64,000 bases of DNA from CAZPMC01 sp964587755 (GTDB lineage: Bacteria > Bacillota > Clostridia > Acetivibrionales > DTU013), in assembly GCA_964587755.1 (NCBI GenBank), contig CAZPMC010000003.1:1-64000 (forward strand), written 5' to 3'. The notes beneath the pieces are model-generated. The model saw only the letters and a list, made by a program, of their open reading frames with translations, did no database searches and was not told the DNA's origin. The translations under genes and the position numbers were made by a program. Positions 54,354 to 63,600 of this stretch are shown one piece after another (the stretch's first letter is position 1; the number at the start of each line of letters is the position of its first letter).

Positions 54354-54688
54354 GGGGACGGTTCTTCTATTTACTTTTAAGTAGTGTGACAAATCAAGCC
54401 GTTGAGGACTGGCATGGCTGCAAGACAGGTATCATGCGTAGGGGCGGCTACAGGCTGTGAAATAATGTCGAAGCTGAAATGCGGCACAAGGAACATAAGG
54501 CTTTGCCACGGATGGCAAAGCCGCTTGTTTTTTAAAGCATGGATGCCGAATAACAAGCGCCCGCTTGAGAGCGAACAAGGATATTACAGCCTGCCCAGAC
54601 TTTAAGCCGATATATGGATTGCAGACATTGCCTGTCCTATATCGCCGGTTTTATCGGCTCGAAGCCTAAAACGTGAAGAACCGTCCCC
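54354..54688 (+). ncRNA. structured RNA island bounded by 14-bp inverted repeats (possible raiA-type RNA)
   Basis: The 480-bp stretch between sbcD and the LysM-deacetylase gene has no credible ORF. Perfect repeats GGGGACGGTTCTTC (54354-54367) and GAAGAACCGTCCCC (54675-54688) bound it. Inside are helices GCATG/CATGC, GTAG-GGGCGG-CTAC, and an ACAG/CTGT pairing that forms a pseudoknot with the first. Next is a perfect 9-bp hairpin GGCTTTGCC/GGCAAAGCC (54499-54522) followed by six Ts (54528-54533), then CAAGC/GCTTG. Finally there are competing AGCCGATA/TATCGGCT and CGATATA/TATATCG stems. The 54395-54535 part reminds me of clostridial raiA RNAs, which I cannot verify. Confidence 0.55.
54499..54533 (+). 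terminator. terminator-like hairpin inside the RNA island
   Basis: Perfect 9-bp stem with loop ACGGAT, then GCTTGTTTTTT. If used, it would define an RNA of about 140 nt ending near 54533. Confidence 0.6.
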
Positions 54689-54741
54689 CATACTTTGTAA
54701 TATACTGTACTATATATCATGTGTCTGAAGGAGGCCGTATC

Positions 54742-55848
54742 ATGCCCCAGTTAATATATACAATCCAGCCGGGTGACACTCTTTCCGGGCTTGCAAGGCT
54801 GTATGGCAGCTCATTGCAATCAATTATTGAGATTAATAACATCACCAACCCAAACCTTATCTATCCTGGTGCCGTTATACTAATCCCCGTTGACGAAGAG
54901 TACGGTCCCGGTGTGCCGCCGGGAGGCTTTATTTATACCATACAGCCCGGTGACACGCTGTATACTTTATCGTATTTATTTGGAGTCAGTCTCCAAAGTA
55001 TTATTTCGCTAAACAACATAGAAGACCCCTCGAGGATTTTTCCCGGGCTTAAAATTGTTTTGCCAAGTGATGCAACAAACCCGTTTCAGCCTGTCGTCCC
55101 GGGTCTGATAAGATATACCATCATACCATCTGACACCATATATAGAATAGCATTAAGGTTCGGGACGACCGTTCAATCCATATTAAATTCAAATCCCGGT
55201 ATTGACCCTATGAGGCTTTTGCCGGGGCAGGTAATTAATATCACCATACCGGCTAACGCTACTGCCATATACAGGGGTAATCCCGCAAAAAGAATGGTTT
55301 CATTAACCTTTGATGCAACCTATGGAGACAACCAGACACCCCGGCTTTTACAAATACTAAGGGACAACAACATAAAAGCCACATTTTTCCTCTCGGGCAT
55401 CTGGCCTTTGAACTATCCAAGCCAGGCAAGGTCAATAGTTGCCGCAGGTCATGAAATAGGAAATCACAGCCTGACCCACCCTCATATGACTCAGATTCCG
55501 TTGACTGAGGTAAGTAATCAGGTTATAAGAACAGAAGCGTTGATTAGAAATATTACAGGTGCAAATACTTATTTGTTCAGACCGCCCTTTGGAGAATATA
55601 ATCAAGCAGTTTTAAATACCGTGGCGGCACTTGGTTATTTAACAATTATGTGGACTGTGGATTCACTTGATTGGCAAAACCCCGGCGCCGCTCAAATAGC
55701 CAACCGTGTAGTTAACAATACGGTGCCCGGAGCCATCATACTAATGCATCAGGCAGCACCTCAGACACCCGAGGCACTGCCCTCCATAATAACCCGTTTA
55801 AGGCAACAGGGGTATAGCTTTGGAACTGTTACTCAAGTTCTTTCCTGA
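54742..55848 (+). CDS. LysM-domain polysaccharide deacetylase
   Basis: 368 residues: three LysM repeats (YTIQPGDTLSGLARLYG, YTIQPGDTLYTLSYLFG, YTIIPSDTIYRIALRFG) separated by Pro/Gly linkers, then a NodB deacetylase domain. The NodB metal motif is SLTFDATYGDNQTP, followed by GNHSLTHPHM, FRPPFGEY, MWTVDSLDW and ILMHQ. The first aspartate motif reads TFDATYGD rather than TFDDG, as in PdaA-like enzymes. It probably deacetylates peptidoglycan in the wall or cortex. ATG at 54742 follows GGAGG. No signal peptide is visible, as for some spore LysM proteins. Its 3' end overlaps kbl by 20 bp, convergent. Confidence 0.88.
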   Translation: MPQLIYTIQPGDTLSGLARLYGSSLQSIIEINNITNPNLIYPGAVILIPVDEEYGPGVPPGGFIYTIQPGDTLYTLSYLFGVSLQSIISLNNIEDPSRIFPGLKIVLPSDATNPFQPVVPGLIRYTIIPSDTIYRIALRFGTTVQSILNSNPGIDPMRLLPGQVINITIPANATAIYRGNPAKRMVSLTFDATYGDNQTPRLLQILRDNNIKATFFLSGIWPLNYPSQARSIVAAGHEIGNHSLTHPHMTQIPLTEVSNQVIRTEALIRNITGANTYLFRPPFGEYNQAVLNTVAALGYLTIMWTVDSLDWQNPGAAQIANRVVNNTVPGAIILMHQAAPQTPEALPSIITRLRQQGYSFGTVTQVLS

Positions 55849-57010
55849 CCTGTGCAAAGGTCTTAACAACATAATCCAGATCCTCCCTGGTATGCTCAGC
55901 CGACACCTGGGTACGTATTCTTGCCTTGTTCATTGGTACAACAGGATAGGAAAAAGCTGTAGCGTATATTCCCTTTTCCATCAAGGCCTCTGACATTTTA
56001 TGAGCTAAAACGGCGTCTCCAAGCATTATAGGTACAATTGGATGAATTCCTTCGGCGATATCAAATCCAGCTTCCGTAAGCCTTTTTCTATAATACTCCG
56101 TGTTTTCGAAGAGAGTATCCCTAAGACTCGTGGATTCCATCAAAATATCAAGAGCCTTAAGGGATGCTGAGGCAATTGAAGGTGCCAGTGTGTTTGAAAA
56201 CAGGTATGGACGTGATCTTTGTCTTAAAAGGTCAATTATCTGTTTTCTGCCACTGACATATCCGCCGCTGGCGCCACCTAAAGCCTTACCCAGTGTCCCG
56301 GTAAATATATCAATCCTGTCCTCTACGCCACAATATTCATGGGTACCTCTGCCCATCTTTCCCATAAATCCTACTGCATGGCTGTCATCTACCATAACAA
56401 GGGCATTGTACTTATCCGCCAGGTCGCATATAGCCTTAAGATTTGCAATAAAGCCATCCATTGAGAACACGCCGTCTGTTACTATTAATCTAAACCTTTG
56501 GGACTGAGCTTGTTTTAATTTAGCCTCCAGCTCCTCCATGTCATTGTTTTTATATCTATAGCGTACGGCTTTACAAAGACGTATTCCGTCTATTATGCTG
56601 GCATGATTTAATTGGTCGCTGATAACAGCATCCTCCTCTGAGAGCAATACATCAAAAACGCCTCCGTTTGCATCAAAGCAGGAGGAATATAAAATAGTGT
56701 CCTCAGTGCCTAAAAACTCAGATATTTTATTCTCCAACTGCTTGTGAACACCTTGGGTGCCGCATATAAACCTGACTGAAGATAAGCCATAGCCCCACTG
56801 GTCCATGCCTGCTTTTGCTGCTTCTATTACCTCGGGGTTGTTTGAAAGTCCCAGATAGTTGTTTGCGCACATGTTTAATACAGTCCGACCGTCTTTTAAA
56901 TTTATCCTTGCTCCCTGAGGCCCGGCTATTATCCTCTCCTCTTTCCACAAGCCGCTTTCTTTTATCTTATTAAGCTCAGAATCATAAAAATTTAAAGCAT
57001 CCTTACTCAT
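55829..57010 (-). CDS. kbl: glycine C-acetyltransferase (2-amino-3-ketobutyrate CoA ligase)
   Basis: Splits 2-amino-3-oxobutyrate with CoA into glycine and acetyl-CoA. It has 393 residues of the PLP alpha-oxoamine synthase family. The PLP lysine is in GTLGKALGGASGGYVSG near 240, with DDSHAVGFMGKMGRGTHEY near 207. SD GGAGGG precedes the ATG. It follows tdh by 22 bp, forming the standard threonine-degradation pair. Confidence 0.95.
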   Translation of the reverse strand: MSKDALNFYDSELNKIKESGLWKEERIIAGPQGARINLKDGRTVLNMCANNYLGLSNNPEVIEAAKAGMDQWGYGLSSVRFICGTQGVHKQLENKISEFLGTEDTILYSSCFDANGGVFDVLLSEEDAVISDQLNHASIIDGIRLCKAVRYRYKNNDMEELEAKLKQAQSQRFRLIVTDGVFSMDGFIANLKAICDLADKYNALVMVDDSHAVGFMGKMGRGTHEYCGVEDRIDIFTGTLGKALGGASGGYVSGRKQIIDLLRQRSRPYLFSNTLAPSIASASLKALDILMESTSLRDTLFENTEYYRKRLTEAGFDIAEGIHPIVPIMLGDAVLAHKMSEALMEKGIYATAFSYPVVPMNKARIRTQVSAEHTREDLDYVVKTFAQVRKELE

Positions 57011-57032
57011 AAGCTATTGCCCTCCATAAGCT

Positions 57033-58082
57033 TTATTTATCAACATCCCAATTCAGCACTACCTTCCCTGAATTGCCTGACATCATTACTTCAAATCCCT
57101 TTTCAAAATCCGTATAATCAAACCGGTGGGTTATAATTTGAGATATATCAAGTCCCGACTGGAGCATGACAGTCATTTTATACCAGGTCTCATACATTTC
57201 GCGCCCGTAAATGCCCTTTATGGTAAGCCCGTTAAACACTACCTTATCCCAGTCTATAACAGCGCCCGGCTTTTGAAGTCCAAGGAGTGCTATTTTGCCC
57301 CCATGGCACATATTGTCCACAATATTATTAAAGGCATTTTCACTTCCCGACATTTCAAGACCTACGTCAAAGCCTTCCTTCATCCCAAGGTCTCGTACAA
57401 CATCCTCAATGGATTCCCTGCTTATATCAATTGTAACTGTAGCCCCCATCTTTTTTGCCAACTCCAGGCGGTACGGATTTACATCAGTTACTACCACATA
57501 CCTGGCACCGGCGTGTTTTGCAACAGCAGCCGCCATTATTCCTATAGGTCCGGCTCCTGTTATCAGAACATCTTCACCCAGTACATCAAATGCCAGTGCT
57601 GTATGTACTGCATTTCCAAAGGGATCAAAAAGGCTGTACAAATCTGTGTCAATTGAAGGGTCACAATGCCAGACATTTGTTACCGGTATTGAAAGGTACT
57701 CAGCAAATGCTCCTTGGCGGTTCACTCCTACCCCGCTTGTTTTATTGCACAAATGACGTCTGCCCGCAAGACAGTTTCTACAGCGTCCGCATACCAGATG
57801 ACCCTCACCTGATACCAGGTCCCCTATTTTAACATCTGCAACATTGCTGCCTATAGCCGCAACTGTCCCAACAAACTCATGGCCTATAACCATAGGTGTG
57901 GGTATTGTTTTTTGGGCCCACTCATTCCAGCTGTATATATGCACATCTGTTCCGCATATGGAGGTTTTTAAAATCTTAATGAGAACGTCGTTGATTCCTA
58001 TTTCCGGAACCGGTACCTCATCAAGCCATAGACCCGGCTTTTTATGCTTTTTTACAAGTGCCTTCATCATTTTTTTCTGCAT
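57033..58082 (-). CDS. tdh: L-threonine 3-dehydrogenase
   Basis: A zinc medium-chain dehydrogenase that oxidises threonine to 2-amino-3-oxobutyrate for Kbl. It has 349 residues with catalytic zinc CGTDVHIY and GHEFVG. The structural zinc site is CGRCRNCLAGRRHLC, and the NAD site is ITGAGPIGIMAAAVAKHAGA. ATG at 58082 is preferred; the frame starts at a TTG four codons earlier. It is 29 bp after the deacetylase lipoprotein gene on the same strand. Confidence 0.95.
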   Translation of the reverse strand: MQKKMMKALVKKHKKPGLWLDEVPVPEIGINDVLIKILKTSICGTDVHIYSWNEWAQKTIPTPMVIGHEFVGTVAAIGSNVADVKIGDLVSGEGHLVCGRCRNCLAGRRHLCNKTSGVGVNRQGAFAEYLSIPVTNVWHCDPSIDTDLYSLFDPFGNAVHTALAFDVLGEDVLITGAGPIGIMAAAVAKHAGARYVVVTDVNPYRLELAKKMGATVTIDISRESIEDVVRDLGMKEGFDVGLEMSGSENAFNNIVDNMCHGGKIALLGLQKPGAVIDWDKVVFNGLTIKGIYGREMYETWYKMTVMLQSGLDISQIITHRFDYTDFEKGFEVMMSGNSGKVVLNWDVDK

Positions 58083-58111
58083 ACATATCACCAATCTCTT
58101 CTAGTATTTAT

Positions 58112-59275
58112 TTAATATATTACTAATTCTCTTCCACCGATTAGTTCCTTATTAACAAATTCTTCATGGGATTTTGGCACAGTCACCGTGTCCGGGTTCC
58201 CATCACTAATATACTGGCGTTCTCTAGACATGTTGTTTAGCCACCATTCCAAATCCTGAGCCACCGGCTCGATTCCGGAGGATCTAACCCTGGCAGTCGC
58301 CAGCGGTTCAAATTTAATGCTGAAGGGTGATGGTGCAGGCTCTGCACCTACCTTCATTATTGCATGGTTTTCGTATTCTACCCCTTCATATTCTCCCTTT
58401 ATAACATACTGCTTCAAATCACCGGACGGATTGCCATAGGGGAGTGAAAAGGTTTTTAACGTATACCCCGGAATCAGTTCATACATTTTCTTCTGATTGC
58501 CGCCTATTTCTTCTTGTATTTTATCAGCTGATTTTGTGTTTTTCAAATTAATATGGGTATAGGTGTGGTTGCCCAGTTCAAACCCTTTGCTTGTAAGGTA
58601 TTCCAGTCTTTGCGCCAGGGTTCCCTCGCTTCCGAAGGTCTGGTTGCCAAGATTGACATAAAAGGTGCCCTTTAATCCAAAATCAGGATGTGACTCATTA
58701 AACTTTTCCATGATGCCCACTGCTGAGCGGGGGTTTGCCACAAGCTTGCCATCCTTCTCAATTAAGTTAAACTGCCCGGCTGTCCCGTCATCAAATGTAA
58801 ACACCATGGGTATACAGCCTGCTGGCACATCTATATTGCCTTCCAGATAATCATTGAGATTGATTAATCTGTAGTCTGAATCATAAAGATCCTGCAAAAG
58901 CTTTTCAAAGGCTTCAAAGGTAGTAGTATACTCTTTATCGCCTTTTGTGTATTCTTCAACGAAGTTATGGAACATAACAATCATTATCCGGCCTGTTTCA
59001 TTTGGCTTTATCGCTTCTAAATCAATGGGTTCTTTTGTATCCTGTGGGATGTCCTTAGCCCCTTCACCGTCAGGCTCAGAAGCTTCATCCTCATCAGCCG
59101 TTTTGGCTTTCTCATCTTGTGGAACAGTTTCATTCCCTTCGGTCGTCTGAGATGTTTGTTCAGGCTGGGAATTGTCTTGCCGCCTTCCCGATAAATTCCC
59201 GCATCCTTGAATCAGCATTGCTATAGCAAGTATGACTATTACTGCTTTTACTGCAAAAATTCTTCTTGTGTTCAT
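58112..59275 (-). CDS. polysaccharide deacetylase lipoprotein
   Basis: A 387-residue exported protein. The lipobox is MLIQGCGN and an acidic linker (about 35-85, Glu/Asp/Thr-rich) follows. The NodB-type domain has VFTFDDGTAGQ near 170, ELGNHTYTHINL and SLPYGNPSG. It should remove acetyl groups from a cell-surface glycan. It is cotranscribed with, or at least co-directional to, the upstream diguanylate cyclase and downstream tdh. Confidence 0.88.
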   Translation of the reverse strand: MNTRRIFAVKAVIVILAIAMLIQGCGNLSGRRQDNSQPEQTSQTTEGNETVPQDEKAKTADEDEASEPDGEGAKDIPQDTKEPIDLEAIKPNETGRIMIVMFHNFVEEYTKGDKEYTTTFEAFEKLLQDLYDSDYRLINLNDYLEGNIDVPAGCIPMVFTFDDGTAGQFNLIEKDGKLVANPRSAVGIMEKFNESHPDFGLKGTFYVNLGNQTFGSEGTLAQRLEYLTSKGFELGNHTYTHINLKNTKSADKIQEEIGGNQKKMYELIPGYTLKTFSLPYGNPSGDLKQYVIKGEYEGVEYENHAIMKVGAEPAPSPFSIKFEPLATARVRSSGIEPVAQDLEWWLNNMSRERQYISDGNPDTVTVPKSHEEFVNKELIGGRELVIY

Positions 59276-59332
59276 TTGATTCTCCGTTTGTTAGTATATT
59301 TTATTTTTTAATAGTAACAGACATAAAATTCA

Positions 59333-60517
59333 TCAATTTTGTTCCCTATCCCGTGGCCAGTGAGACACACGATTTTTACCTTTTTTCTTTGATGTATATA
59401 ACCCTTTATCCGCAATAGCAATCAGCTCATCAAGAGTCTGACCGTCCTGAGGGAATGCTGCAATCCCAATAGAAATAGTTGTATTAATATACTCAATCTC
59501 CTCTATCCTTTTTCTAAGGCGTTGTGCTACATCTATAGCCTGTTTCAACGACAGCCCTGGAAGAACTGCGATAAATTCATCTCCCCCGTATCTTCCCAGC
59601 TTGTCTATCTTCCTAAGGCTGCTTCTTGTTTCAAGCGAAATTCTATGAATATATTTATCACCTACTATATGTCCTTGATTATCGTTTATATTTTTAAAAT
59701 CGTCAATATCAAACATGAGTATGGAAAATTCGGGCACCTTTACGCGAATCAGCCTTTCGATCTCCTCTATTATAGCTGCTCTATTAAGTGCCCTGGACAG
59801 TTTGTCAATCTTAGATGCCTCAACAATACTTTCATTAATCCTCTCGATTTCAATAGTCCTCTTCCTTATTTCCGGCTCTAATGAGTGGTCAAGCTCCGAA
59901 AGCTTTTTTTCAGCATTGCTAAGCCTGTCTTTCATTGGTTCAATACTTTTTCTCGTAAAGAAAGCTGTAAAAGCGCTATATGCGCACAAGCCCAGTGCCA
60001 TAGATAACATGTCATAACCCTTGTATATTCTGAATGCGGCTTCTGCCGCCAAAAAGAGCACAGCAGTAATAAAAGTATTTTCCCCGTCATAAAGCCGCTT
60101 TGCACCGATTAATAAAATAACACAGGCAGATAAAAGTACATAGGGTGATATTTTTATCACAGCATTAAAATATCTGGCTGCAGGCTCAAAAAATCCGGCA
60201 GCCAAAGCCGCTCCCAAAAGAATGAACGCTATGGCTTTAATTCGCTTATACCACTTGCTTTGCGCCTTAATTGCAATAATTGCCGTTAAAGCTAAGACTA
60301 AAAGTGTATCAGTCACCTCAAGGAAAAAAACCGAAACACGCTTCCCATTCAAAATGAAAGAAAAGGTTAACAGTACAACAGGAATCAAAAAACAGTATGA
60401 AGCGTACTCCCATGGCGGTACTGCTTCTTTAATTTTTCTTTCGAAGGCGAATATGTAAAAAGAAAGGCATATTATTGCTAATACAGCTATTTGCTCCATC
60501 ATACTAATTTCAAGCAT
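59333..60517 (-). CDS. membrane diguanylate cyclase
   Basis: 394 residues: seven or eight membrane segments in the first 190, a short coiled coil (about 195-225), then a GGDEF domain. The active site RYGGDEFIAV is intact. An RxxD inhibitory site (RKID) lies exactly five residues before it, so the enzyme should make c-di-GMP and be product-inhibited. No EAL partner is nearby. ATG at 60517 follows GGGGG by eight bases. Confidence 0.92.
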   Translation of the reverse strand: MLEISMMEQIAVLAIICLSFYIFAFERKIKEAVPPWEYASYCFLIPVVLLTFSFILNGKRVSVFFLEVTDTLLVLALTAIIAIKAQSKWYKRIKAIAFILLGAALAAGFFEPAARYFNAVIKISPYVLLSACVILLIGAKRLYDGENTFITAVLFLAAEAAFRIYKGYDMLSMALGLCAYSAFTAFFTRKSIEPMKDRLSNAEKKLSELDHSLEPEIRKRTIEIERINESIVEASKIDKLSRALNRAAIIEEIERLIRVKVPEFSILMFDIDDFKNINDNQGHIVGDKYIHRISLETRSSLRKIDKLGRYGGDEFIAVLPGLSLKQAIDVAQRLRKRIEEIEYINTTISIGIAAFPQDGQTLDELIAIADKGLYTSKKKGKNRVSHWPRDREQN

Positions 60518-60620
60518 ACCTCATTCCCCCGGAAGTTAAACGTTTCACTTATGCTGCTAATTATATTATCGGATAGGTAACAGAAAAACTCCAGTGGAAT
60601 TATTTTCTGCCGAAAATCAA

Positions 60621-63600
60621 TTAAAATTTCAGCAGATCCCCGCTATAGAACAGATAAATATATTTCTCTAAAACGTTTCTGCCAGTAATCCTCTCAAGGG
60701 CTCTTGTATAGTAATCAAGCTGAGTAATGTAGCGCTTTGCGATGATTTCTGCCCCTCCCCTTGGAACAAAGTCAGTCTTATAATCTATGAGCACAATTCC
60801 ATTGCCCGACTCAAACCAGCAGTCAATTACACCTTGCAATAGAAGCATTTCAGAGCCATAAATATCTTCCGGAAGCTCCTTGTAAACCTCGGTCGCCTTT
60901 ATTTCTATATTGAAGGTTGTCTCCCTGTGTACAGATTCCGCCCTAAGCATACGCCTGCCCAGCTGTGTTTTGAAAAAGGCTTCTATTCCTTTTAAATTAA
61001 CAACATCAGCCTCAGGCTGGGTAAGCTGCTCTTTTTTAACCATATTTGAAAGTTGTGCTTGAAGCTCATTGTAAAGTATACCTGAAGCACCTTCATTGTC
61101 CTCCCGGGATTGGGCAGTTGAAATCTTATTTAGCTCCACCTGCTGCATAACAAAATGCATAATTGTACCCTTTCTGGCTGCATCAAGCCCCGAATCAGGC
61201 TCCATAAAAAGGGGCTTGCCCACAACAGGGTATGTAAACAGTGCTGATGAATCCGGCTGTTCATCCTGAGCAAAACGTCTCTTAAGCTCTGTAACAGAAA
61301 TCTTCGCAGGTACGCAAGTCAATGCTTTATAAGGGTATTCCCACTCCAGTCTTTTAATAAGCTCACCATCAATAGCATCACTGCTTAACTCTTCAGTCTT
61401 AAGCTCACCCTCAAGCCAATTCTTTAAACCCTCAAATGCAGCCACGGACTCTTTATTCCCTGTGGCAGCACCCAATCCCCAAAACTTAATCTCCCAACAG
61501 GATTGCTCCGTTTCAAAGATATTGATGCCTTCAATGGAGGCAACAGCAGCCTCATGTCTTAAGAGTTCACCTGACTTATGCCTTGCAACTGCAGGCCCTA
61601 TCCAATCAAGGTAATTTTGAGCCTGCTGAATGTCATAGCTTGGAAGCTTTTCATCCATAGTTTGAGCTACAGAGCACCATTTTGAGCATGCTTTTTCGAT
61701 ATCTCTTACACAGCCTGTCAAAATGAGCTTCTCCTTTGCCCTTGTAAAAGCAACGTATAGAATCCTCATCTCCTCTGAAAGGGCTTCCAGGTGAAGCTTC
61801 TGCCTAATGGCGAATTTGGGCATGGAAGCCGATATAGTTCTTTTTTCAAGATTGACAACATCCGGCCCGAACCCCAGCTCCTGATGAAGGAGTATTCTTT
61901 CATTTAAGTCCCGCAAATTAAATTTCTTACCGCATCCGGCAACAAATACTATAGGAAATTCAAGCCCCTTGCTTTTGTGAATACTCATTATTCTGACTAC
62001 ATTCTCGTTTTCACCTATTATTTTGGCGCTTCCCATATCACCGCCGCCACTTCGGAGTCTGTCTATGAAGTTTATAAAGTTAAATAGTCCCTTATAGCTG
62101 GTCTGCTCGTATTGCCTTGCCCTTTCAAAAAGCATTCTCAGATTAGCCTGCCGCTCAGGACCACCGGGAAGTATGCCCACGTAGGTTAAGTACCCTGTCT
62201 GTGTAAGAAGCATCCACACAAGCTCGTCTGTAGGTGTATATTGAGATAAGTCCCTCCATCTGTTGAGTTTTTTAAGGAAATCCTCAGCTTTTTGAGACTT
62301 CTGAGCATAAAGCTTCATAGCCTCATATATGGACACTGTTTTGTCGGCAAGCCTTATTTCTACCAGCTCCTCTGCGCTAAAGCCCCCAATGGGAGAACGC
62401 AGCACGCCAAGCATAGGTATATCCTGAAGAGGATTGTCTATTATCTGTAAGAGGCAAAGCATGGTTTCCACCTCAACAGCATCAAAATATCCCAGCCCCG
62501 TGTCTGCATAGGCAGGAATACCCATTGCTGAAAGCTCATCTGCAAATATATCAGCCCATCCGCTGGTTGCCCTCATAAGTATTACAATGTCTTTGTACTC
62601 AGCTTTCCTGTAGCCGCCGCGCTCCTCGCCATGGCCATTATCAAGGTTCTTGTCGTAAACTGCCTGACCGTTTTGTTCTGACACAAGCCTTCTGATTCGC
62701 TCACCGATTATTCTTGCCTCAGCCTGAATGTTGTCAATGGGCTCCTGCTCTTCGTCGCCTTCTTTTCCCCCACTGCCTCCTGTTCCGTCTTCTTCGCTTT
62801 TGTCCTTCCCGGGTAATATCTCTGAATGGCCTGAAGTCACATCTACTATATGCAGCTCAATTGGTCCCCCCACAGTGTATTTCTTATTTTCAGGTGGTTC
62901 AAAGACCGCTCCCGGATTCAGCGCCTCCTCGTCATTATAATCAAGCTCCCCGACACTTTCGGACATTATTTGCTTAAATATAAAATTGACACCGTTTATA
63001 ACGTCATGTCTGCTCCTAAAGTTCTTATATAGCTTAATCACCCTTGAATCATAGCCGGCTTCCTTAGGATAGGATTCATATTTTGATAAAAACAGCTCCG
63101 GCTTTGCCTGTCTGAACCTGTATATACTCTGCTTCACATCCCCGACCATAAATATATTGTAAATTCCTTCATGGTTTCCTGACACAGTTGTGAGTATCAG
63201 CTCCTGTATCATGTTGCTGTCTTGGTACTCGTCCACCAGTATTTCTTCAAATTTCTGGCTTAGCAGTCCTGCAGCCTGGGTAGGTTTACCATTCTCAATC
63301 AACACCTTCAGGCAATAATGCTCCAAATCGTTGAAATCAAGAAGCCCCTTCGTCTTTTTCTTTTCCGAGTATATTTCGTTAAAACGGCAAATCATGTGTG
63401 CTAAATACTTAAAAAGGGGATATATAATGGCAAAATCCTCTTTAATCTGAGCCTCACTGGCTCCAAATCCGCTTTCAGAAAGCTTTCTGACCTTCTCCTT
63501 GACAAGGTTTCTCACTGCCTTTACCTTATCCTGCACATCCTTATCAGCATCCTTCTTGCATCTGGGCAGCCTTGACGGACTATAGGATGAAAATGCCCGA

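Noticed and set aside
54402..54605. A 67-codon plus-strand frame within the RNA island.
   Set aside because: Its start lacks an SD, its composition fits no protein family, and the DNA is dominated by RNA-like helices.
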